The notes: generated by a model not told the origin, from the letters alone. Shown: positions 10,063 through 22,800, numbered from the stretch's first letter. The stretch: 64,000 nucleotides of DNA from Macrosoma leucophasiata (GCA_036365455.1 JAWQUS010000017.1:5270001-5334000), one strand, 5' to 3'. Numbers and translations are program-made.

Positions 10063-10577
10063 CGAGGAAACTATAAGCGCCCTAACGTACTAGCGGTTAG
10101 CCGCGAGAGCGGGATGCTGCGCGGCTAGCCGCGAGAGAGGGAAGCCTCGTGGCTAGCCGCTTTTACAGTTTATTATGCAACCGCCTGTTATTGTACGCAC
10201 TATACATAGGTAACAGGTAGCGAAGCATGAAGCGCGCCCCGCGGCTGGTGTAGATCGTAAGCGATCTACTCGGTTAAGCGATACGGGCGCGGTCGGGTGT
10301 GTGACCGCTAGTGGCAAATTGAAAATGCTCGTTTCTGTGCTTCGGAGGGCACGTTAAGCCGTCGGTCCCGGTTGCTATCGATAGATAGCAGTCGTTAAAC
10401 CTTGTCGGAGGCCTTATGGTCAGTTTGAAAACATCCGACAGCGGGTTGGCCTCTAATCCGTATCTCCACCGACCCGTATTGGAGCAGCGTGGTGGAGTAA
10501 AATTGTAAAATCGGTAAGCCGCGCGGCAACCCGCTCCCGCGGCTAACGGCTAGTATGTTAGGGCGCTTAAGGTTCCT
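10063..10577. mobile_element. GC-rich MITE M with long inverted ends, split by family B
   Basis: Left end AGGAAACTATAAGCGCCCTA, then ACGTACTAGCGGTTAGCCGC. The right end, inverted, reads AGGAACCTTAAGCGCCCTAA then CATACTAGCCGTTAGCCGCG. The ends pair over about 60 bp including GAGCGGG and CGCGCGGCT. The centre (10190-10495) is a family B insertion. The right end is 167 bp beyond the dioxygenase stop codon, so it may lie in the 3' UTR. Confidence 0.7.
10190..10495 (+). repeat. Repeat family B inside MITE M
   Basis: GGCTGGTGTAGATCGTAAGC then GATCTACTCGGTTAAGCG, GAGGGCACGTTAAGCC, TTGTCGGAGGCCTTATGG, GGAGCAGCGTGGTGGAGTA. Same blocks as 38895-39290 in the opposite orientation. Confidence 0.65.
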
Positions 10578-10743
10578 TTTAGGCTAAGTAAGTATCCCAA
10601 AAAATACAATAGATTGAAACACATATTTATAAATCACAATTAGATACATATCATAATTAGGTAAGCTTAACACATCTTATTAATTACATAATTCCGAAGA
10701 GAATCGTAAATGTTAATCAATTAATTATCTGGAAAAGAGATAT

Positions 10744-10848
10744 TTAAAAATTGTTGATTACGTCGTTGGTGTTATTTGTCGTCTGATTTGTTGTTCCAAT
10801 ATTTTCAATAGCTTCAAACACCCACTTATAGTTCATAGCACCGAATCC
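10744..10848 (-). CDS. Hpd: Dioxygenase exon 9 (stop codon)
   Basis: Encodes GFGAMNYKWVFEAIE to VINNF and TAA, residues 350-383. GFGAMNY aligns with the conserved C-terminal helix that closes the active site. The acceptor is a poly-T tract followed by AG. No canonical AATAAA was found in the next roughly 160 nt; AATAAG and TATAAA variants are present. Confidence 0.92.
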   Translation of the reverse strand, partial: GFGAMNYKWVFEAIENIGTTNQTTNNTNDVINNF

Positions 10849-13800
10849 CTAAAAAAAGAATAAAAATAAAATTACAAACCGCTACTGTACCTTCCGAGGT
10901 CTTCGTCTAGAGAGAGAGAGAGAGAGAGAGGTAGACTTCGTCTGGGTAGATACTGAACAATCATAAATTCTCACGCGGAAGAAATCGCGGGCACAGGTAG
11001 TTCCGAATATAAGGCAGAGAGGCGTAAATACCACAGAAATCAAACTCATCATGTTTCTGTGAATACCAGAGTAACCACTTTCTTTGGGAATCATCTTCAT
11101 TGGAGAATTTCGAATAACATTCACTAATGAAACCAGGATTTGAATTCAAAACCTCAATCAAGCAGTTTGATACTCTCATGACACACTGGTAGAGCTTTAG
11201 CGACGGAGCTCGAAGCCATAAGTGCCACCGCATTATCTTAGGCTTCGGCAAACCAAACGCAGGACAGTTGCAGGGCAGGTCAGTAGCAGCGCGGGAGTCG
11301 GCACACTGAACGCAGCAGCAGTTTTCAAGCAGTTACAACGCGTGACCGCGTTTAAACCGCGTTCAGTTTGACGTGTGCGGCAGGCAGAAGGCTGCAAGAT
11401 ATCAGACGACATGAAAAATTCATGGTGTTTTTGGCTCTTAGGCAAAAAAAAAAGAATTTGGGTTTATGATATCAAAACAAGAAAAAAGAATATGGGGAAT
11501 TTTATCGTCTCTGCAAAGAGCTGGAAAGTAATGAAATTTTTTTTTTCACATATTTTGAAAATATGTGAAAAAATGCGCGAAAGTTCTTTTGAAGATTGCG
11601 AAAGACAGCTTGAAATCGGAAATCATACAAACATTTATTTTTACGCATTAATTCGATTATCTTTTCACTGATATTCATCACGCCGTTGTAAAAAAATACA
11701 ACAGTCGCCAACCGCCCTCGATGCTGTGATGCTGCGCTGCACTGCCTTCGGTGTGTCGTGACAAAATGACCGCCATAGTAATACAACAGCGTCGGCCCGC
11801 GCTCAAACTGCCCTGCGCTGCGCCTGCCCCGCTCCCGCGCCGCCTGGTTTGTCGTCCGGCAGTTGCAGCGCGGCGCGGCGCGGTGCAGTTTGAGCGCGGG
11901 CCCGCGTTCAAATTTAGTGTGACGCAGTTCAAAGAGTTTCTTGTATTACAACTTGGGCGGGCTCGCATTCAAACAGCGCTGCTACTGCTCTGCGTTTGGT
12001 TTGCCCAAGCCTTTTATCTTCCTGCTACTAAATGATAGTGCCAGCACAGCAGTGCTTACCACCACAGTAGGTATTTCGGTAATGCAAATGTATTTTTTTT
12101 AAACCTTAACTTTTAGATAAAAAGCGTAACAGCTTGGGCTTCATAATACAATACTAACAATCTAAATTGAGAGATTTAAACCTCTAGCAGAGAATATGTA
12201 ATAATACTACCTCTAGTCATAATGTAGGATGTTAATAAGTACCTATTCGCCTCAGACTAAAGGATTAAGAACTATTACTTATTTATTACTGTATTTGTAC
12301 TGGTGGTAGAGCTCCAGTGACGGAGCTCGCGGGCGTAGGCACCACCGCATTACCTAATATACTTGCTGCTAAATGGTAGTGTTCAGCACTATCGTGTTCC
12401 GATAAGGTGGTAATGTACGGCCCTGTAATTTCCGGCATGTGGCTACGGCTAAGGTGTTCTTAGGCCTCGGGAGTGGTAACGCATCTGCATTTTGACCTCG
12501 GTCTTTGTGTGGGTGTCTATAGGCTGCAGTCATCACTTAACATCAATGTGAACTACATGCTTGTTTGCCACTTCCTGACTTCCTTCCTCTCTTCTTCCTT
12601 CACTATAAAAAAAAAACTTATTAGGCAGTCGGTACTTATAAAAAATATTACCCTGTGATTCCTTCGCTGCAAAACCTCTATAAACAGAGTGGGTCGAGCT
12701 TGGATATGTTTCGTGAAGGCTTGCAGCATGTACCCTCGCTCGTCGAAGTCAATCAGGACGTTATTATTCTGAAGCTGTTCTACAGTTTCAGATACTCTCA
12801 GCGAGGTGCTCTTCAGTTTCTCACTGATCAGCTTGTAGTATGCTGCTGGCCATGGTAGTATTTCGGCTCCTCTTGATTTTAGACTTTCCATCTGTGCCAA
12901 AACGATATTTTGTTTAAATATTGGTTAATCACCTGTTGACTCTATAAATTTCGTTGAATCGACCGCTTGAAAATGTATAGTTGGTAACTTATGCAGATTA
13001 ATTTAATTTATTTTAATTTTATTTAATTCAATTTTTGTTCTTTCTCTGTTTTCTATTTTTGTTTTTTTTTAACATTACTGGTGTACAATAAAGAACATTT
13101 ACTTACTTACTTTATCTGCCGCCGCTAAATGGAAGTGTTCAGCACTATCGTGTTCCGGTTAGATGGCATAGAATGTATTTCCTCGAAATAACTATCACAG
13201 AGATATAATAACTAAGGGGTGGCAACGCATCTGCATTTTGACCTCTGGTCTTTGTGTGGGTGTCTATAGGCTGCAGTCACCACTTTACATCAATGTGAAC
13301 TGCACGCTTGTTTCGCACTTTCTTAATTTATAAAAATAAATTCATAAAATGTCTGTACTTTGCCCGCTTTTTTAGAGGAAGAGAGAGGAAGGGAGAGAGG
13401 AGAAAATCAATGATCAGTAGATGGAAGGGAGAGACTAAATGTTGTAGGAAATATTAAACTTACTGTGGAGATAATATCATCGGTGTATAGAGCAATGTGT
13501 TCCACCCCAGCTGTTCCCAAGGCTTTTACGAATGCAGTTACTTTGCTTGGCTGGAGTCCTTTAGCTGCTTCATTTAGCGACAACTTAAACAAAATGTAAA
13601 CAAAGTCATAAAAAACATCTGTTCAGAACAATCCGATAGAAGTGTAATTCGCAATCGCACAGTGTATTTTATTATATTCGGTAGCCCTTTAAATTTTTAA
13701 ACCTGTTAACATTTTCAATATTTTCAACGCAGTGCATAAGAATTTGCCCAGAAACTATAGGCTCGTTTCTTTATTAAACTCTCTATCTTTTCTTTAAAGT

Positions 13801-16800
13801 ATTCGAAAAACTTTGCAACAATAGGTAATGTATAACTTATTGGCATTATATAAAGCTTTTCATAGTGTATCGATTCTCATACTTTTTACAAGACTGTAGA
13901 ATATGGGCATTAGAAGAAATGTCTTCTTGTACCTAGTTATAGGTTACATTTACAAAAGTATATGTTAGGTTCATAATTACACCAAAGTTTTACAAACTAT
14001 GGTGGTACTTACAAGAACAGTTTCATCTTTATTCATAACTGCTGCGGAGTTTATGGAAGAATATGGAACTAAATCCTGTTCGTTATCGGGGCACCAAAAC
14101 CTGCAAAAAGGGCTTTCATTATTGTTTTAACCTTGACATCCGTGGAATACAGGGTCCCAGATGAAAATCAGCGTCAAATACACGACGACGTCTTGACATG
14201 AAGCTGATTTAGGCGCCCATTTGTATCACCAGTAAGACTTAAGTGAGTAACTTTAAAAAAAAAAAATATTGTTGTTTTTTCTCCTATTCTAAAATTGATT
14301 GTAATTTTTTGCAAAATCTCGCCTATTTGTGTCTCTCTGCTGTCTAAATAAATGTTCTCTTCTTTCATTCTCACTAAAATAACGTCTACCTACGGTAGTA
14401 GATGACTGGCTGCAGCTAGAATACAACATGCGGCACCAATTCACTTCAACACACTTTAAGGTGTACCCATAACACTGCTGCTCGGACAAAACAGCTTATA
14501 ACTACCACCTATAATGATCGATCTCATCAACTATAAAAGTTAGCTATAGTTAATTGTTTTAAACTTTCACGATTTGTATTCATATTTTTATATTGTAAAC
14601 GGGACTTAATCGCGTACTATTTTAATCGAAGTATTTACCTCGACACTCGACGTTTCGGCCGTAATGCAACGGCCGTGGTCACGAGTAGACTGCTGCTCCA
14701 TGGTGTCATCGTCTCGTACCCGCGCCAGTTCTTCGAACTACCCGCGGTTGGTCGTCATTATTTCGATTCAATACATTAAGGTCCCGACACACAACACTCA
14801 CAACATCCGGCGATTTATCCGACGATACATCCCGACGTCTACATTGCCCGATAACCGGATTCCACGAAACTGACAACCTATATCCATCCTCCCGGTTGAA
14901 ATTTTTGTATTTTCTGATTTCAACCGCTTCACGTACCATCCTATTATAGTAGTGACGTTCAGTGGAGAGGATTTTCGGGTTGTGAAGTTCGATCCAGTGG
15001 TTTGGTCCCGACTCCAGTAGATGCTCCGCGATCGCTGACTTGTTCACCTGGCGATTCTTAACTGCTGCTATGTGCTCCTTAATTCGCTCAGCTATCGTGC
15101 GCTTAGTTTGACCGATATAGGAACTACCGCAACTGCAGTCGACCTTATAAACACCAGGTGTTTGAAACGGTATCACATCCTTAGCCGTTCTCACAAAACC
15201 CGCGATCTTAGACGGTGGCATGAAAACGGTCTTGATGGAAAAACGGTCCAGCACATCACCAACCTTATCCGTTATTCCTCTTATGTATGGTAAGAACACG
15301 GGTTGTCTTGAGACGTCTGGACGCTTTTCTCCCACTCTTCGCCGTGGTTGGTACTCTCCCACACGATATCCATTCCGCCGCAGTACCCCCTGAACATGCG
15401 ATAATTCCTCGTCTATGAACTCAGGGTCACACAAGTCCCGTGCTCTGTTGAACAATGAAGTCACGACAGATTGCAGATGTCGAGGATGGTGGTGAGACAT
15501 AGCATTCAGATACCTATCCGTGTGCGTCGGTTTCCTGTATACGGTGTGCGTTATGGATCCATTCTCTCTGACGATCACCTTCACGTCAAGAAAAGGCAAA
15601 CATCTTCCTGATTCCAGCTCGAAAGTGAACCCTATGTTAGGATGCAGTGAGTTGAGATACTCCAGAAACTGTTTAACATCCTGCTCCCCACCCTTCAATA
15701 TGCAAAATACATCATCGACATAGCGCTTCCACAACTTCACCTTCCACAGCTGCAGATCTATCATAGCCTCGATGTACTCCATCCAGATGTTGGCTAACAC
15801 TGGTGCCACAGGACTACCCATGGCAACGCCATCCACCTGGAGGTAATATTGTCCACGGTACAGAAAGTAGTTGCCTTCAACACAATTTCGGAGTAAAACC
15901 ATGTAGGACTCCGACAGGCCCTCGGCTCGGAGCCGCTCCCTGATCACCTCGAGGCATTCATGAATGGGTACATTAGTAAACAAAGATTCTACATCAAAGC
16001 TCACCAAAATCTCATCTGGTTCCAACTTCATGCCTCTAATGATATCGACGAAATGCCGAGAATCCTTCACGAAAGACGGCGCTTTTCCCACAAGAGGCTG
16101 CAGCACCGACGCAATGTACTTCGCTAGATCATATGTAGGTGAAGCAATCTGACTAACTATTGGGCGTAAGGGCACGCCAGATTTATGAACTTTGGGGAGC
16201 CCATATAATTTCGGTGGCTGTACGATCTTGGGTCTGTGCAAACGCTCAAATACATCTTCCGGGAAGAGATGTTCGTAATCTCTGACCATGGCTCTTACTC
16301 GACGTGTTACCCTGGCAGTTGGGTTATACGACACTGGTTTGTATACTTGGTCATTTTGCAACAAAACCCTCACCTTACTGTCATAGTCGTGAGTATCCAT
16401 AACCACGGTTGAGTTCCCTTTATCCGCCTTAAGCACAAGAAGATCCTCATTCCTGCGAATTGCATGAAGGGCTTCACGCTCATCCATGGTGATATTACTT
16501 TTCGGTAACTTTGCCCTTCTCAAAATGACTGCAACATCCTGCCTCAACACCTCAGCGTCACTAGGCGGCACCTTATTGCGAATCAGAGCTTCCTCCACAC
16601 TACCGATAACGGTCTCATATGGGATTTGTCGCGGTGTCAAAGCAAAATTTAATCCCTTTGCCAATACACTCTCTGTTGCGTTATCCAAAGGTGTGCTGGA
16701 TAAATTAATGACAGTGTTAGGTAAACCTTGCCCTATCGCTGCATCACCCTGATTATATCCGGTGCTAACCTTACTTTTAGATCGAGCCCGCAGCCTGTCA

Positions 16801-19800
16801 AATTTCCTGTCATGCTTTTCACTGCACAACTCAAAAATTCGCTCCGCCCGCTGAAAAGTTATCCGGTCGCACAAGTCGAAATCCGCAGGGGACAACACCG
16901 CACTACACTCACTATGCAATCCATACAATTCACCTCGCACCCTGTTCAGGTCCCCATAATGGTTTCGAATCAATTGTTTCAATAGACGGACACTCGCAGT
17001 CCTTAGAATATTACGGGAAAACGCAATGTCACTACGTGTTTTAATCCGTACACAAGTAGGTAATAAGTTCCAATCGCAGCACTTTTTTAAATACACTAAC
17101 GATGTTTCTAAACGCGCACTTTTTACCCGCAAATATTCTAGATGTTTAATTTTAATTGTTGATTCCGGCCCGTAACGGTTAACGATTAATTGTTTTAAAC
17201 TTTCACGATTTGTATTCATATTTTTATATTGTAAACGGGACTTAATCGCGTACTATTTTAATCGAAGTATTTACCTCGACACTCGACGTTTCGGCCGTAA
17301 TGCAACGGCCGTGGTCACGAGTAGACTGCTGCTCCATGGTGTCATCGTCTCGTACCCGCGCCAGTTCTTCGAACTACCCGCGGTTGGTCGTCATTATTTC
17401 GATTCAATACATTAAGGTCCCGACACACAACACTCACAACATCCGGCGATTTATCCGACGATACATCCCGACGTCTACATTGCCCGATAACCGGATTCCA
17501 CGAAACTGACAACCTATATCCATCCTCCCGGTTGAAATTTTTGTATTTTCTGATTTCAACCGCTTCACGTACCATCCTATTATAGTAGTGACGTTCAGTG
17601 GAGAGGATTTTCGGGTTGTGAAGTTCGATCCAGTGGTTTGGTCCCGACTCCAGTAGATGCTCCGCGATCGCTGACTTGTTCACCTGGCGATTCTTAACTG
17701 CTGCTATGTGCTCCTTAATTCGCTCAGCTATCGTGCGCTTAGTTTGACCGATATAGGAACTACCGCAACTGCAGTCGACCTTATAAACACCAGGTGTTTG
17801 AAACGGTATCACATCCTTAGCCGTTCTCACAAAACCCGCGATCTTAGACGGTGGCATGAAAACGGTCTTGATGGAAAAACGGTCCAGCACATCACCAACC
17901 TTATCCGTTATTCCTCTTATGTATGGTAAGAACACGGGTTGTCTTGAGACGTCTGGACGCTTTTCTCCCACTCTTCGCCGTGGTTGGTACTCTCCCACAC
18001 GATATCCATTCCGCCGCAGTACCCCCTGAACATGCGATAATTCCTCGTCTATGAACTCAGGGTCACACAAGTCCCGTGCTCTGTTGAACAATGAAGTCAC
18101 GACAGATTGCAGATGTCGAGGATGGTGGTGAGACATAGCATTCAGATACCTATCCGTGTGCGTCGGTTTCCTGTATACGGTGTGCGTTATGGATCCATTC
18201 TCTCTGACGATCACCTTCACGTCAAGAAAAGGCAAACATCTTCCTGATTCCAGCTCGAAAGTGAACCCTATGTTAGGATGCAGTGAGTTGAGATACTCCA
18301 GAAACTGTTTAACATCCTGCTCCCCACCCTTCAATATGCAAAATACATCATCGACATAGCGCTTCCACAACTTCACCTTCCACAGCTGCAGATCTATCAT
18401 AGCCTCGATGTACTCCATCCAGATGTTGGCTAACACTGGTGCCACAGGACTACCCATGGCAACGCCATCCACCTGGAGGTAATATTGTCCACGGTACAGA
18501 AAGTAGTTGCCTTCAACACAATTTCGGAGTAAAACCATGTAGGACTCCGACAGGCCCTCGGCTCGGAGCCGCTCCCTGATCACCTCGAGGCATTCATGAA
18601 TGGGTACATTAGTAAACAAAGATTCTACATCAAAGCTCACCAAAATCTCATCTGGTTCCAACTTCATGCCTCTAATGATATCGACGAAATGCCGAGAATC
18701 CTTCACGAAAGACGGCGCTTTTCCCACAAGAGGCTGCAGCACCGACGCAATGTACTTCGCTAGATCATATGTAGGTGAAGCAATCTGACTAACTATTGGG
18801 CGTAAGGGCACGCCAGATTTATGAACTTTGGGGAGCCCATATAATTTCGGTGGATGTACGATCTTGGGTCTGTGCAAACGCTCAAATACATCTTCCGGGA
18901 AGAGATGTTCGTAATCTCTGACCATGGCTCTTACTCGACGTGTTACCCTGGCAGTTGGGTTATACGACACTGGTTTGTATACTTGGTCATTTTGCAACAA
19001 AACCCTCACCTTACTGTCATAGTCGTGAGTATCCATAACCACGGTTGAGTTCCCTTTATCCGCCTTAAGCACAAGAAGATCCTCATTCCTGCGAATTGCA
19101 TGAAGGGCTTCACGCTCATCCATGGTGATATTACTTTTCGGTAACTTTGCCCTTCTCAAAATGACTGCAACATCCTGCCTCAACACCTCAGCGTCACTAG
19201 GCGGCACCTTATTGCGAATCAGAGCTTCCTCCACACTACCGATAACGGTCTCATATGGGATTTGTCGCGGTGTCAAAGCAAAATTTAATCCCTTTGCCAA
19301 TACACTCTCTGTTGCGTTATCCAAAGGTGTGCTGGATAAATTAATGACAGTGTTAGGTAAACCTTGCCCTATCGCTGCATCACCCTGATTATATCCGGTG
19401 CTAACCTTACTTTTAGATCGAGCCCGCAGCCTGTCAAATTTCCTGTCATGCTTTTCACTGCACAACTCAAAAATTCGCTCCGCCCGCTGAAAAGTTATCC
19501 GGTCGCACAAGTCGAAATCCGCAGGGGACAACACCGCACTACACTCACTATGCAATCCATACAATTCACCTCGCACCCTGTTCAGGTCCCCATAATGGTT
19601 TCGAATCAATTGTTTCAATAGACGGACACTCGCAGTCCTTAGAATATTACGGGAAAACGCAATGTCACTACGTGTTTTAATCCGTACACAAGTAGGTAAT
19701 AAGTTCCAATCGCAGCACTTTTTTAAATACACTAACGATGTTTCTAAACGCGCACTTTTTACCCGCAAATATTCTAGATGTTTAATTTTAATTGTTGATT

Positions 19801-22800
19801 CCGGCCCGTAACGGTTAACGATTAATTGTTTTAAACTTTCACGATTTGTATTCATATTTTTATATTGTAAACGGGACTTAATCGCGTACTATTTTAATCG
19901 AAGTATTTACCTCGACACTCGACGTTTCGGCCGTAATGCAACGGCCGTGGTCACGAGTAGACTGCTGCTCCATGGTGTCATCGTCTCGTACCCGCGCCAG
20001 TTCTTCGAACTACCCGCGGTTGGTCGTCATTATTTCGATTCAATACATTAAGGTCCCGACACACAACACTCACAACATCCGGCGATTTATCCGACGATAC
20101 ATCCCGACGTCTACATTGCCCGATAACCGGATTCCACGAAACTGACAACCTATATCCATCCTCCCGGTTGAAATTTTTGTATTTTCTGATTTCAACCGCT
20201 TCACGTACCATCCTATTATAGTAGTGACGTTCAGTGGAGAGGATTTTCGGGTTGTGAAGTTCGATCCAGTGGTTTGGTCCCGACTCCAGTAGATGCTCCG
20301 CGATCGCTGACTTGTTCACCTGGCGATTCTTAACTGCTGCTATGTGCTCCTTAATTCGCTCAGCTATCGTGCGCTTAGTTTGACCGATATAGGAACTACC
20401 GCAACTGCAGTCGACCTTATAAACACCAGCTATAGTTAGCCAGCTACTCGTAATAAGCGATTTAACCCGTCAAGTCACGAGAAAAATATGAGAATTGATT
20501 TTCAATTGTGTTTAGCCGCCGGCGGCTTAACGTTCCTTGAAGGGATTATGAAAAGAACTAAATGAATCGACGCAAAATGTACCTATTTATTTATTTCAAT
20601 ACATATTTAAGTACAGTAGTTTCTATTCTAATTACCTATCATACTTTTTTGATATAATAGTGGCGGTTAGTGAATACTAGCAGTCTATACACATCTCCTC
20701 ATCTACACGCGTTCACTTTCTAAGATAGTTTAAATCAATTCAACATAAAATTACGTTTTTATTTTATTTTTATATCTCACCTGTTCATGTTTAGATTTTT
20801 TTCGTACCATTTCACAGTATCTTTTAATGTGCCGTCTAGCATATTGCCTTCAATATGGTCAATGAACATTAAATTGGTTGGTGGCCTGAAAAATCGACCT
20901 TAAACATGAAACAATTCTTAAATTACATAGTTGTAGTTCTTCAAAAAAGTTGAGTAAGTGGTACTAATATCTGACCAGGACTAAACCAATAACAAAATTG
21001 ATAAAGTTAAAAAAAGCCACCTTTGGCTGAAGTGGGGCTTTGGTAGCCTAGTGGAAAGCGACTGGACTGGTTATCCTGAGGTCGCAGGTTCAATCCCTGT
21101 CCGAAGTAAAATTTTCATAATTTTTTCCTTTCCATCTTAAGTTTTTAAATTAACTCGAATATATTTACATATTGTAAACGAGACTTAATCGCGAGTGGAC
21201 TCTACTCGAGTCTACTCGTGACCACGGCCATTGCATTACGGCCGAAACGTCGAGGGTCGAGGTAAATACATCGATTAAAATAGTACGCGATTTAGTCCCG
21301 TTTACAATATAAAAATATGAATAGGTACAAATCGTAAAAGCTTAATAAAAACAGTTCACTCGAATGTGTTATTGAGAAAAAAAAATACAAAAGGTGTAAA
21401 GTTACATACTAGCACAATAAGAAAGAAGAAAATAAGAAGAAGAGAAGAAAGAATAAAAGCAATCAGAAATGTAAATCGAAGTACATAGAATGTTCTTCGA
21501 TTAGCCGTAACATTATATAATAGGTTTCCATATACTTAGGTAGGGGAGATGTAGGCAATGGGAGTCAGTTGGCAATGGTGATCACCTCAAAATAACAGGA
21601 ACCGAATACGACTAAGCGATGCTAATACACCTATACGCTAGCATTAAGTCATTCCCGTTCATGACCAGTGACTGGCTAAATTCTCGCGATGCGCTTGGGA
21701 GCAAAGGGAGAGTGAAGGTTTCGCACTATTTTCATCTAATTTTTCGAGTTGGTAAATCTAAGATAAGTCACAAAATAACAAATATTTATTTCTGTACTTG
21801 TTTTATGTAATAATCGTAGCATTTCTGCTTGCAATTCAGTAGCCATATTACTATTATAACTTAAAATTTCTCGGCAGGATTTTTTTTTTCCGTTTCCTTA
21901 CCCATGTAGGTAATCAGGATCAGGTGATCCCTATTACCTACATGGTGATCTCTATGGTCTACATTACCTAACTTCCACAAAAAACAGCATTATTGTTTGT
22001 TTGTAGATGCCGAACGTGCCTTCTAGAAAGAATCCATATTTTGTCCCACTACTTTTGAACCAGTGACTGCACCATTGTCTCAATTTGATATACCTACCAT
22101 CGACATCTAAAAAGCTGCCAAATATGTATATTTAAGCTCAAATATTCATTCAGATAGATGCCTTAGAAAATAGTCCAGTCCAGACAAGACAAGGAACAAA
22201 AAACCAGTACGCAGAGATTTTAACACCTACACCAATGAAAGACGTCTAGTTGAAAAAGAAAATAAAAGAAAGGTAAAAGCTGGGAAAAACAAAAGAAAAG
22301 GAATAGGAAAGAAGAGCAATCCACAAAAAGTCAACCGTGAGAAGGTTAAAATAAAATTCTGCAGAGCTTCAATGTTACTGCGACGTGACTAGTTGTGCCA
22401 GGATGACGATCATGACGATGCAGAAAATGCAAGTAACTTATATCTTGTATGCTGTGAATTCGGACAAGACAAAGGAAACAGTGTACCGGTGCACTTCTTG
22501 TGGGCTCTGAGCTCATGCTCCAGCTGTACTGGATGGGACTCTGCGCAAAATTATGTGTGCGATATGTGTTGATCACATTGCCCACATGCTGATCACCATT
22601 GCCAACCGATGTTGACAATGGTGATCAAACTTACTTTTTTAAATTTCTTTTATTATACCAAAACTAATGAACCATTGTGATAAAAGTTGATTTCAATTGA
22701 TAGTCAATAAAGTAAGGTTTGTAATAAGAAAGAAAGGAGCAATAAATAGTTCATTAATAGTTTTGCTTTTATTTTCATTCTCGCTTAAGTGATCCCCATT

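Larger units (their letters stand above)
11241..12011. mobile_element. Harbinger/PIF-like MITE
   Basis: Inverted ends match at 25 of 28 positions: left GGCTTCGGCAAACCAAACGC, right (inverted) GGCTTGGGCAAACCAAACGC. Flanks are TTA on the left and TTT on the right, a possible 3-bp duplication typical of PIF/Harbinger. Removing it restores a continuous SINE A. A 7-of-8 match (ATTATCTT/TTTATCTT) could instead indicate an 8-bp hAT-type duplication, but this would leave the SINE 8 bp short. GC-rich flanks enclose an AT-rich core with a strong hairpin (11533-11572). A minus-strand MADF-like stretch lies at 11604-11678. Confidence 0.72.
14550..20429 (-). mobile_element. Tandem Penelope-like retroelement array (2.2 units)
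   Basis: Head-to-tail repeats of a 2636-bp unit on the minus strand: full frames at 14706-17219 and 17342-19855, plus a 5'-truncated third from 20429 down to 19978. The whole block is flanked by AGCTATAGTTA (14542-14552 and 20428-20438); up to 2-3 bp at each side overlap element sequence. Only one base differs between the two full units (C at 16218, A at 18854). This matches known Penelope-like element (PLE) organisation, in which a truncated upstream copy plus a full copy form pseudo-LTRs. The 3' end at 14550 includes the first codons of a further unit, so the array is circularly permuted relative to the ORF. It lies in dioxygenase intron 5 in the gene's own orientation. Confidence 0.93.

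Noticed and set aside
11240..12020. hAT assignment of the MITE from an 8-bp near-duplication
   Set aside because: One of eight bases mismatches, and removing 8 bp would leave the interrupted SINE shorter than its relatives; the 3-bp TTA explanation fits better, though it also has one mismatch.
11678..12035. Overlapping Arg/Ala-rich open frames on both strands
   Set aside because: They are products of the GC-rich arm of the MITE; there are no domains, and frames on both strands at once indicate composition, not coding.
14664..20145. Many short plus-strand frames repeated at 2636-bp spacing
   Set aside because: All are antisense shadows of the intact 837-aa Penelope-like frames.
21033..21120. 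tRNA gene on the plus strand
   Set aside because: A and B boxes are present but there is no paired acceptor stem, and sister copies exist; it is a tRNA-derived SINE. The same reasoning applies to 2880-3205, 7140-7262, 9010-9135, 26372-26570 and 51420-51625.
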